Below, piece by piece: positions 31,563 to 39,431 of a stretch of DNA of 64,000 bases. The stretch spans positions 10,438,501 to 10,502,500 of the forward strand of contig AP031356.1 in assembly GCA_037833965.1 (NCBI GenBank), given 5' to 3'. This DNA is from Marchantia polymorpha subsp. ruderalis. Lineage: Eukaryota > Streptophyta > Marchantiopsida > Marchantiales > Marchantiaceae. The position numbers and the translations under genes are program-made. The first letter of the stretch is position 1. Every line of letters starts with the position of its first letter. The notes beneath the pieces are model-generated. The model made no database searches and was not told where the DNA came from. It saw nothing but the letters and a program-made list of their open reading frames with translations.

Positions 31563-32420
31563 TGTAAGACCGGGTGTTGCACATATGTACTAAGTCTTAG
31601 AAGTGGTCAAGGGAATAAGGATGATTAGCCAAGGCATAGCTAAGACTAGCTAGTTATGACTAAACTAGTTAGTTATAACTAAGTTTATCTAGTCATGACT
31701 AAGTTTAGCTACAATGTCTATAGTTGGCGGAGTAATTAGCGGAGTTCTAGAAGAATGGAGTGAGCACTTCTATTTTGTCTTTTACAAGGAGTGAGCACTT
31801 CTATTTTGTCTTATACAAAAGTTCTAGATTCCAAGGGATTAGATATTTGACTAGAAGCTTGGATTTGATTGGTTTGACTAAATGTATGAAAGATGATTGG
31901 CTAGACTAAGTCTAATGTTGACTTAGTGGCTAGGAAGCTTGTAGAAGTTTAAAAGCTTCCAATGGCATGTCGCCACCTCAACCTTGGATTCCGGAAGCTT
32001 CTAGAAGGTTTAGGTAGGCCAATGGCATGTTGCCACGTAGAGAAGGTTAGTCAAACTTACCTAGGTAAAAGTAAGTTAGGAGAAATTACCACATGTTACT
32101 ATGGTAACTTCTCAAGTAGTATAAATAGAGAGGTAGAGTAGCACCTCTCAAGCAAGTTTGGAGAGTCATGTGTGAGGACTTGTTTCAGTACTGAAGGAGT
32201 GAAGTTTTTGAGTATCTTGGAGTATCGACGTGTGTTTGCATTTATGTGAAGAGGGTGATGTGAGGAGAGTTGTGTGTGAGTTGGAGTGATACATGAGAGT
32301 TTGTAAGAGAAGGTGTTTGGGACATGAGTGAGAGTATGAATCTTAGTCTTCTAGAACCATGATGCGCTACCACAAAGCCATCAGAGGTAAACCTGAGTGA
32401 GAGTCAGCCCGGAGGTTGCA
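31563..32420 (+). repeat. 5' LTR of element B1
   Basis: 858 bp. The U3 has a tandem pair of 31-bp units starting GGAGTGAGCACTTCTATTTT (31757-31787, 31788-31818), repeated CTAGTTATGACTAA-like words, and a duplicated CCAATGGCATGTYGCCAC motif, the arrangement usual for enhancers. A TATAAATA box lies at 32120-32127. Confidence 0.93.
32120..32127 (+). promoter_or_regulatory. TATA box of element B LTR
   Basis: TATAAATA, about 300 nt before the LTR end. Same box at 39131-39138, 49695-49702 and 56701-56708. Confidence 0.75.
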
Positions 32421-32425
32421 TTTTT

Positions 32426-32443
32426 TGGTTCCGTTGCCGGGAC
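32426..32443 (+). other. tRNA-Glu-type primer-binding site of B1
   Basis: TGGTTCCGTTGCCGGGAC begins 5 nt after the LTR end. It is complementary, over 18 nt, to the 3' end I recall for plant tRNA-Glu (...CAACGGAACCA). Same site in B2 at 50000-50017. Confidence 0.7.
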
Positions 32444-32461
32444 CTCAATCTAGAAGGCGGA

Positions 32462-32632
32462 ATGTTTAGGATTCGATTTCTAGCTCGAGAGAAAGTATCC
32501 ATGAGGGATCACTTGGTGTTAACATTGGGGAATGAAAGAGCGGAGAGTGTGCTTGAGAGCGAAATTCCATTTGTTTATCCCATAGTCTCATATGATAGCC
32601 TAGAAGTGATTTTGTATGTTTTGTTCACGTAA
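32462..32632 (+). CDS. Small hydrophobic leader ORF 1 of B1 (56 aa)
   Basis: ATG at 32462, TAA at 32630. The last 43 residues contain RDHLVLTLGNERAESVLE, then IPFVYPIVSYDSLEVILYVL. This part aligns without gaps to the small ORF at 33545-33709 (shared L..LG.ERA, LE..IPFV.P, Y...E..L), giving about 17 identities in 42. The conserved spacing and motif argue that it is, or was, a real coding unit. I do not recognise the family; the C-terminal half is hydrophobic. It is the first ORF after the primer site. Confidence 0.55.
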   Translation: MFRIRFLAREKVSMRDHLVLTLGNERAESVLESEIPFVYPIVSYDSLEVILYVLFT

Positions 32633-33098
32633 ACATGTCTTTTTGAGAGAAAAGTGATCTTAGACACCGAAAAGTATTTTTGAAGGTATTCTTCAAAGTT
32701 TTTATTGATTTTAGAGTGAAAGATAGAGAAAATTTACGTTTTTGTTTCAGGTCCAGATCATGTGTTAACAGAAAGATATGAGAGTTAGAAGTTGAGTGGG
32801 TTTTCACGGGTATCAAAAGTCTGCTCTCTGGAAAGTTTGTACAGAGTTGATTACTTTTTCTGTATTTCAATTTAGGCTTTGAAACTTCGTACGAGTGTGT
32901 ATTGGAAGATAAGCTACGTTTGAGTCAAAATTTCACTGAGAGATCACGTCTAGAGACGAAGTTATGTTGATTTGAAGTTGAGGGGGTACAAAAGCAAGAT
33001 AACAAAGCAAAAGTTTTTGATTTCTTTATTCACAGTTTTCGTCAAGTAGATAGCGTTTCTGGGAGAGGTCTTTTGAGTGGTTTCTACCTTATGGGAAA
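32633..33098 (+). other. Element B leader, non-coding
   Basis: No coding frame is visible here on the + strand. This stretch differs between B1 and B2 far more than the LTRs or pol do (substitutions and short indels, concentrated near 32650-32780). Confidence 0.6.
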
Positions 33099-33542
33099 AT
33101 GAGTGAACAAGAAGGTTGGAAGGTTAGGTTATCCAAAGTACCTCAAGGCTTGGATGTTATAGTGTCTTTAGACTCCAATACAAGAGAATTCAAGGTGGAG
33201 TTTGAAGAAAGAGTAGTGAGTCAATCTCCAAGAGTCAAACGTGAAACTTGTTTTTATTGTGGAGAGGAGGGCCATAAGGTTGTCAATTGTTCCCTGCGGA
33301 ACAAAGATAGAAGATTGAGGAGCAAGAGGAACTTGGGAGATTTGAAACTTCACTTGGGACCATCATCGCCACATGAATCCCAAAGCGCCACCTTCTGTGA
33401 CAATTGCGGAGTGATTGGGCTACCAGCGGGACACGAATGCAGCGGAGTGAAGGCACTTCTGGAATCACTTGTGGAAGGGTTTGACGGCAAGCTAAGTGCT
33501 GAAACAGAGAAAGTGACCTCAGCGGGTTCAAGCTCCAACTGA
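33099..33542 (+). CDS. CCHC zinc-knuckle leader ORF of B1 (147 aa)
   Basis: Starts ATGAGTGAACAAGAAGG. A canonical zinc knuckle CX2CX4HX4C at residues 51-64 (CFYCGEEGHKVVNC) follows a short N-terminal region (LSKVPQGLDVIVSLDSN, FKVEFEERVV). A second Cys/His cluster at ~100-114 (CDNCGVIGLPAGHEC) is not canonical. The layout recalls the region just before a zinc knuckle in LINE ORF1-like or DUF4283-type proteins, but this is tentative. It is separate from gag-pol, which has its own knuckle, and would be expected to bind nucleic acid. The next small ORF begins 2 nt after its stop. Confidence 0.7.
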   Translation: MSEQEGWKVRLSKVPQGLDVIVSLDSNTREFKVEFEERVVSQSPRVKRETCFYCGEEGHKVVNCSLRNKDRRLRSKRNLGDLKLHLGPSSPHESQSATFCDNCGVIGLPAGHECSGVKALLESLVEGFDGKLSAETEKVTSAGSSSN

Positions 33543-33544
33543 AG

Positions 33545-33709
33545 ATGGAGATCATCATTCGAATGATGGAGAAGATGATGATGAGGGTAAGACTCATCGT
33601 ATGCCTAGGAGAGGAGAGAGCTTTGGCTATCTTGGAACAACCAATTCCTTTTGTGTTTCCTTTGATGAATTACTCAAGGATGGAGTTAGTGTTGTTTATA
33701 TTGTATTAG
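33545..33709 (+). CDS. Small hydrophobic leader ORF 2 of B1 (54 aa)
   Basis: ATG 33545, TAG 33707-33709. It begins 2 nt after the stop of the zinc-knuckle ORF, in another frame. The Met-rich start (RMMEKMMMR) leads to LIVCLGEERALAILEQ and IPFVFPLMNYSRMELVLFIL. It is clearly related to the small ORF at 32462-32632. B2 carries it unchanged in position (51119-51283). Unknown family. Confidence 0.55.
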   Translation: MEIIIRMMEKMMMRVRLIVCLGEERALAILEQPIPFVFPLMNYSRMELVLFILY

Positions 33710-33734
33710 GAAGCCCCATATAAATTTCCAATAG

Positions 33735-33773
<39 letters not shown>
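33735..33773 (+). repeat. Poly(A) tract, 39 nt, before gag-pol of B1
   Basis: An uninterrupted run of 39 A, ending 10 nt before the gag-pol ATG. The equivalent tract in B2 is 30 A (51314-51343). Confidence 0.95.
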
Positions 33774-33775
<2 letters not shown>

Positions 33776-33783
33776 AGTTGGAA

Positions 33784-36700
33784 ATGGGGAAGCTTCCGGT
33801 ATTTTATGGGAGGGAGAATGAGGATGTAGAAGCTTTTGTTAGGGACTTCAAGAGGGCTTGCATAGGAAACAATGAGAGGAAGAAGGACGAGTGGGCTATG
33901 CTTTTGCCGGATTTCTTGGAGGATTCTGCTCTCAAGTGGTACAAGGAGTACAAGAGGGAGCATTCGGAGGACGACACGTGGGAGACATTAACGGAGAACC
34001 TGATCGAAAACTTTCTTCCCAGTGAAAGTTATGAAAAGTTGATGTGTGAGGTCACCTTCTTGAAACAAGGAGAGAACAAGAAGGTGAGGACCTATGTGGA
34101 GAGAACCGAGAAGTTGGAATCTAGATTCCACGTGGTGTTGAGGAAGGGCGGAGACGAAGTGGATGCTACAATGGTGGGGATAAGGGCGATGCTCATGAAG
34201 AACTTCGTTGGAGGTTTGAGACCTGAGATTCGAAGTAAGGTGAGATACGAGAAGCCCTCTTCTAAGGCTGAAGCCATTCGAATTGCTATTAGAATGGAGG
34301 AGAGCTTAGAAGATGATGATTCTAGCTTGGTGGCTAGAGAAGTAGCTCCACCAGTTGTAGGAAGGTCCATTGTTTCAAACCCTTCTACTTCATCCACGAT
34401 AGCGAATCCTAGTGTGGATTTTCAAAATGAATTGAAATCTATCACGGAGACTCTAGCAGATCTCAAGATCAATGTAGTACAGTTGTGGGAGAAGAGGAAT
34501 CAGAACGTAGGAGGAGGCTCTAGGGGGTATGGAAATTATCCTCCAAGAGGAAATCCACCTTCAGGAAACTTTGCGGTTTCTTGCTTTTCTTGTGGAGGTC
34601 CTCATTTCCAGAGGAATTGTCCTAACCCTCGACAACATGATGGAGTTCGGCACAACAACAATGCACCGGCCACGCAACAAGCCAAGGATAAGGGAGTAGC
34701 ATCCATTGATGTATTTCCTCATCAATGCACTTTTGAGAAAGGGGAGAGCTCAAAATCGAAAGTGGATATCCTTGCTCATGAGAAGAAGCGGGCCCGATTT
34801 GCGGACGAGTCGATTTTCATGGAGGACACGCCAAGTCGAAGTACACGGTCAAGTGGAGTGAGTCAACCAAGAGTACCAAGGAAGAAGTTGGGCATGGATG
34901 ACTTTTCCATTTCATCTTCTCAAGCTAAGTATGACGTGGTGGAGGATGTAGGAAATCAGAAGGCCAATATAACAGTTGGTCAGCTGATTGCCTTGAATCC
35001 AGCCATTCGGAAGGAGTTAAGAGGAGGTCTTATCTCCACAAGGACCAAGAAGCGGAAATCTAAGGGGAAGGCTCACATGACCAATGTGGGAGTTGGGGTG
35101 GTGGATGCGGCTGCTTCGGAGGTATGTACACATGCTTCAAAGATCGAAGTGAGGATCAATGGACATGATGTATCAGATGTGTTGGTTGATGGTGGATCGG
35201 CTGTGAATGCCATGTCTGAGAGGTTGATGCAGAAGTTGGGTATGCAACCTTCTAGACCTTCTAGCATAATTGTTGGTATGGCCAACAAACAGAAGGTAAG
35301 ACCACTGGGGGTGGTAGACAAAGTTGTGGTTAGTGTGAGGGGAGTGCAAACTTTGCTTTCCTTCCAAATTCTCAAGGAAGCTAGCTACGACTTGCTGTTG
35401 GGACGTCCTTGGTTGAGGGCGGTAAGGACTACGGACCGATGGCACAAGGGCTATTTGAGGATAGGCCCAAAGAACCATCGAGTTAAGGTTCCTTTGACGA
35501 GAGGAGGGGAATCCACCACTGACTCAGATAGACCAACTGACGAGTATTGGGAATCTGAGAGTGAAGAGAGTGGTAGCTTTTCAGAAGTTGACACAGACAT
35601 CTCAACTTCTGATCAAGAAACATCATCGGAGTACTCTTCTGATGATAATGTTCAAGTACAAGTCATTGCTGCCATGGAGTTGTTGCCTAGGCCTGGAGTG
35701 AAGAAAGATCCTGACAAAGTGGAGATGAGCGAAGAGGAGGTGTGTCGACGACTGTCCACTCTCAGGTTTGGTCCCAAGGTTACCAAGGAGGAAAAGGCAA
35801 AGTTTCTGGATATATTTCGCAAATATATTCATGTTTTTGCCTTTAGTTACAAGGATCTTAAGCATGTGACGTTGGAGACTCATCGCATCGAGTTGGAGGA
35901 GAAAGCTCGTCCTATTCGGCAAAAGCAACGCCGAATAAATCCACCTACGGCTCTTGTGGTGAAGGAGGAGATCGACAAGCTCAAGGAGGCTGGCTTCATC
36001 TACGAGGTAGAAAATTCTGAATGGGTGTCTCCAATTGTGATAGTGAAGAAGAAGAATGGTAAGCTACGAGTGTGCGTAGATTACAAAAAGTTGAATGCTG
36101 TCACAAAGAAAGACTACTATCCCTTGCCTTTCATAGATGAGATTCTAGAGGAGGTTGCTGGCCATGAGTGGTATAGTTTTGGAGATGGTTATAGTGGCTA
36201 TAACCAAATCCAAATTGCCTTAGAAGACCAACTCAAAACAACTTTTACTACTCCATGGGGAACCTTCGCTTTTAGAGTGATGCCGTTTGGTCTATGTAAT
36301 GCTCCTGCCACTTTTCAAAGGTTCATGAATAGAGTGTTTGAACCTTTCATTGGAAAGTTTGTAAGGGATTTCATAGATGATTTTTGTGTTTACGGGAGGA
36401 AAGCGGATCATTTTGATCATTTGATCAAAATACTTCAACGGCTGGAGGAAGCTAAGGCTTCACTCAATCCAGAAAAATGCATTTTTGGATGTGAGGAAGG
36501 CCTATTGTTGGGGCATATCATCTCCAAGAATGGTATAGCGGTGGACCCAGAGAAGGTGACACGGATCATGGAGTTACCTTTTCCGGCGACTTTAACCAAG
36601 TTGAGGCAATTCCTTGGTATGGTGGGGTACTATCGACGGTTCATCTTGTCCTTCTCCAACAAAGCTCATGCCTTGACAAATTACATGAAGAAGGGAGTGG

Positions 36701-38550
36701 AGTACGAACTCATTTTCAAGGATGAAGCTGCAAAGACGGCGTTCGAAGTTCTCAAGAAGGCGTTGGTGACGGCTCCAATTTTGGCGAAACCGGATTGGGG
36801 TAAACCTTTCATTCTCTACACAGATGCATCAAATATTGCTGTAGGATGCACCTTGAGTCAATTAGATGATGAAAAGCATGATCATCCAATTGCCTATGCT
36901 AGTAGACAAATGGTTCAAGCGGAGAAGAACTACTCAGTGACAGAGAGAGAGGCGTTAGCTGTAATCTTCTCACTTAAGAAGTTTCGACATTATTTGTTGG
37001 GTGGGAGATTCACTATAGTGACTGATCATAAGGCTTTGAAATACATTTTCAACAAGCCTAATGCTGAAGGGAGGATAGCTAGATGGAAGCTACTACTAGC
37101 AGAGTTTGATTATACCATTGAGGATAGACCTGGAAAGAAGCATGCTAATGCGGATTTGATGTCGAGAGCATATGATGATGGAGGAGATCAGTCAGTAGAT
37201 GACACCTTTCCGGATGAGGACTTGCTAGTCATGGACACGGTGACAACAGTACCGGAGGAGTACAAGGAAATTTGGGATTTCATCTCTAGAGGAGAGTTTC
37301 CTCAAGGAATGCATCAAAGGGAGAAAAATGCATTAGTGAAGAGATGTCAACCTTATATGATCATGGAGAAGGTACTTTTTCATCAAGGAGCTGACGGACT
37401 TCTACGAAGGGCGGTTGGGAGAGGAGAGGCACTACAACTCATGAAGGAGTTTCATGATGGTGCAGTATGTGGAGGACATTTTGCGGGGAAGGTAACTGCC
37501 TTCAAAATTCTTGATGCTGGTTATCATTGGAAGGGTATTTTTAAGGATTGTGTGGAATATTGCAAAAGTTGTGATGTGTGTCAAGCTTTTGCTAAAAAGT
37601 CCATGAAAACCCCTCCTATGATTTCTGTACCAGTGTTAGGTCCTTTTGAAAAGTGGGGAATAGATTTTGTAGGTCCTTTGAATCTTACTCCTCGAGGGAA
37701 TAAGTTCATTGTGATAGCTACAGATTATCTTACGAAGTGGGTAGAGGCAAGACCACTTAAATCTACTAATGAGAAGGAGGTTGGTAGATTTTTATATGAG
37801 AGAATCATTACTCGATTTGGTTGTCCATTGGAGTTAGTATCAGATAGAGGAGGAGAATTTGTGGGAAGTATGATTCAAGCCATGTTGGAGCACTTTTCCA
37901 TCAAGGCTCGAGTAACCACTTCCTACAAACCTAACGCTAACGGGTTGGCGGAGCGGACCAACTACACTTTGTGTATGATGTTGGCCAAGGATGCAGACAT
38001 GGACGGGAGTAAACACAATTGGGACAAGAGGCTCCATGCTATCTTATGGGAGTATCGCACAACATGGAAGACATCTACCGGATACTCACCTTTTCGGATG
38101 GTGTATGGAGTTGAGTCAAAACTTCCCATACAGTTTGACTTGACAACATTCACAACAATCCAGCAAAGGTTGAAGAAATCAAATGGAGCAGAAGCCATCA
38201 AGTCTCGCCAACAACAATTGATGGAGTTGGAGGAAGCTCGAGCATTAGCCATGGTACGAGTGGAGCGGGCTCAACAGTTGCAGAAGAAGTATCACGACAA
38301 ACGAAGTGGAAACCAGAACTTGAAGCCGTTCAAGGAAGGTGATTGGGTGATGCTCTTTGATGCAATTAGATACAAGAGAGCTAGGAAAAAGTTTCTTCCT
38401 AAGTATTTTGGACCTTTCATAGTTGAGAAGGTGTGGGGAAATTTCACTTATGACATCAAGGAGTTAGGAGGACGTCACTTCGATCGAGTCAACCACGACA
38501 AGTTGAAGTTATTCCATCGAAGATCAGATTCTTTCACTCCGAGGGCGTAG
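33784..38550 (+). CDS. gag-pol: Gag-pol polyprotein of element B1 (1588 aa)
   Basis: Start is ATG 33784; an in-frame TAG lies 9 nt upstream. Single ORF. Positions below count from two codons before the ATG. Gag ~1-290 with capsid-like region (ALKWYKEYKREHSEDDTWET) and a shortened knuckle CFSCGGPHFQRNC (269-281, CX2CX3HX4C). Protease ~455-550: VLVDGGSAVNAM (D471) and YDLLLGRPWL. RT ~711-960 with FGDGYSGYNQ and FIDD at 865-868. RNase H ~1005-1130 (YTDAS, TEREAL, VTDHKAL). Integrase: H1226/H1234 with C1265/C1268, then D1296, D1356, E1392 (35 residues between the last two). C-terminal module has KYFGPFIVEKVW and no chromodomain. All catalytic residues are intact. Athila/Tat-like RT but distinct from element A. 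Confidence 0.96.
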   Translation: MGKLPVFYGRENEDVEAFVRDFKRACIGNNERKKDEWAMLLPDFLEDSALKWYKEYKREHSEDDTWETLTENLIENFLPSESYEKLMCEVTFLKQGENKKVRTYVERTEKLESRFHVVLRKGGDEVDATMVGIRAMLMKNFVGGLRPEIRSKVRYEKPSSKAEAIRIAIRMEESLEDDDSSLVAREVAPPVVGRSIVSNPSTSSTIANPSVDFQNELKSITETLADLKINVVQLWEKRNQNVGGGSRGYGNYPPRGNPPSGNFAVSCFSCGGPHFQRNCPNPRQHDGVRHNNNAPATQQAKDKGVASIDVFPHQCTFEKGESSKSKVDILAHEKKRARFADESIFMEDTPSRSTRSSGVSQPRVPRKKLGMDDFSISSSQAKYDVVEDVGNQKANITVGQLIALNPAIRKELRGGLISTRTKKRKSKGKAHMTNVGVGVVDAAASEVCTHASKIEVRINGHDVSDVLVDGGSAVNAMSERLMQKLGMQPSRPSSIIVGMANKQKVRPLGVVDKVVVSVRGVQTLLSFQILKEASYDLLLGRPWLRAVRTTDRWHKGYLRIGPKNHRVKVPLTRGGESTTDSDRPTDEYWESESEESGSFSEVDTDISTSDQETSSEYSSDDNVQVQVIAAMELLPRPGVKKDPDKVEMSEEEVCRRLSTLRFGPKVTKEEKAKFLDIFRKYIHVFAFSYKDLKHVTLETHRIELEEKARPIRQKQRRINPPTALVVKEEIDKLKEAGFIYEVENSEWVSPIVIVKKKNGKLRVCVDYKKLNAVTKKDYYPLPFIDEILEEVAGHEWYSFGDGYSGYNQIQIALEDQLKTTFTTPWGTFAFRVMPFGLCNAPATFQRFMNRVFEPFIGKFVRDFIDDFCVYGRKADHFDHLIKILQRLEEAKASLNPEKCIFGCEEGLLLGHIISKNGIAVDPEKVTRIMELPFPATLTKLRQFLGMVGYYRRFILSFSNKAHALTNYMKKGVEYELIFKDEAAKTAFEVLKKALVTAPILAKPDWGKPFILYTDASNIAVGCTLSQLDDEKHDHPIAYASRQMVQAEKNYSVTEREALAVIFSLKKFRHYLLGGRFTIVTDHKALKYIFNKPNAEGRIARWKLLLAEFDYTIEDRPGKKHANADLMSRAYDDGGDQSVDDTFPDEDLLVMDTVTTVPEEYKEIWDFISRGEFPQGMHQREKNALVKRCQPYMIMEKVLFHQGADGLLRRAVGRGEALQLMKEFHDGAVCGGHFAGKVTAFKILDAGYHWKGIFKDCVEYCKSCDVCQAFAKKSMKTPPMISVPVLGPFEKWGIDFVGPLNLTPRGNKFIVIATDYLTKWVEARPLKSTNEKEVGRFLYERIITRFGCPLELVSDRGGEFVGSMIQAMLEHFSIKARVTTSYKPNANGLAERTNYTLCMMLAKDADMDGSKHNWDKRLHAILWEYRTTWKTSTGYSPFRMVYGVESKLPIQFDLTTFTTIQQRLKKSNGAEAIKSRQQQLMELEEARALAMVRVERAQQLQKKYHDKRSGNQNLKPFKEGDWVMLFDAIRYKRARKKFLPKYFGPFIVEKVWGNFTYDIKELGGRHFDRVNHDKLKLFHRRSDSFTPRA

Positions 38551-38559
38551 TGAAATCTT

Positions 38560-38573
38560 GGTCCGGGGGTAAA
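38560..38573 (+). other. Polypurine-tract candidate of B1
   Basis: GGTCCGGGGGTAAA directly abuts the 3' LTR. It is interrupted by TCC and T, so it is a weak tract, but the position is right. Same at 56130-56143. Confidence 0.5.
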
Positions 38574-39431
38574 TGTAAGACCGGGTGTTGCACATATGTA
38601 CTAAGTCTTAGAAGTGGTCAAGGGAATAAGGATGATTAGCCAAGGCATAGCTAAGACTAGCTAGTTATGACTAAACTAGTTAGTTATAACTAAGTTTATC
38701 TAGTCATGACTAAGTTTAGCTACAATGTCTATAGTTGGCGGAGTAATTAGCGGAGTTCTAGAAGAATGGAGTGAGCACTTCTATTTTGTCTTTTACAAGG
38801 AGTGAGCACTTCTATTTTGTCTTATACAAAAGTTCTAGATTCCAAGGGATTAGATATTTGACTAGAAGCTTGGATTTGATTGGTTTGACTAAATGTATGA
38901 AAGATGATTGGCTAGACTAAGTCTAATGTTGACTTAGTGGCTAGGAAGCTTGTAGAAGTTTAAAAGCTTCCAATGGCATGTCGCCACCTCAACCTTGGAT
39001 TCCGGAAGCTTCTAGAAGGTTTAGGTAGGCCAATGGCATGTTGCCACGTAGAGAAGGTTAGTCAAACTTACCTAGGTAAAAGTAAGTTAGGAGAAATTAC
39101 CACATGTTACTATGGTAACTTCTCAAGTAGTATAAATAGAGAGGTAGAGTAGCACCTCTCAAGCAAGTTTGGAGAGTCATGTGTGAGGACTTGTTTCAGT
39201 ACTGAAGGAGTGAAGTTTTTGAGTATCTTGGAGTATCGACGTGTGTTTGCATTTATGTGAAGAGGGTGATGTGAGGAGAGTTGTGTGTGAGTTGGAGTGA
39301 TACATGAGAGTTTGTAAGAGAAGGTGTTTGGGACATGAGTGAGAGTATGAATCTTAGTCTTCTAGAACCATGATGCGCTACCACAAAGCCATCAGAGGTA
39401 AACCTGAGTGAGAGTCAGCCCGGAGGTTGCA
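38574..39431 (+). repeat. 3' LTR of element B1
   Basis: 858 bp, identical by eye to the 5' LTR including the CAGTACTGAAGG site that differs in B2. Confidence 0.93.

Larger units (their letters stand above)
31563..39431 (+). mobile_element. Element B copy 1 (Ty3/gypsy, 7869 bp)
   Basis: Complete LTR retrotransposon: 858-bp LTRs (31563-32420, 38574-39431; TGTAAGACCGG...GAGGTTGCA), tRNA-Glu-type primer site, small leader ORFs, gag-pol and purine-rich tract. The two LTRs look identical by eye, so insertion was recent. Orientation is opposite to the host element A. Confidence 0.95.

Noticed and set aside
38574..39431. LTR of element B considered as a solo LTR or a separate gene leader.
   Set aside because: It is the 3' LTR of the complete element B1, confirmed by identical length and the GACC duplication.
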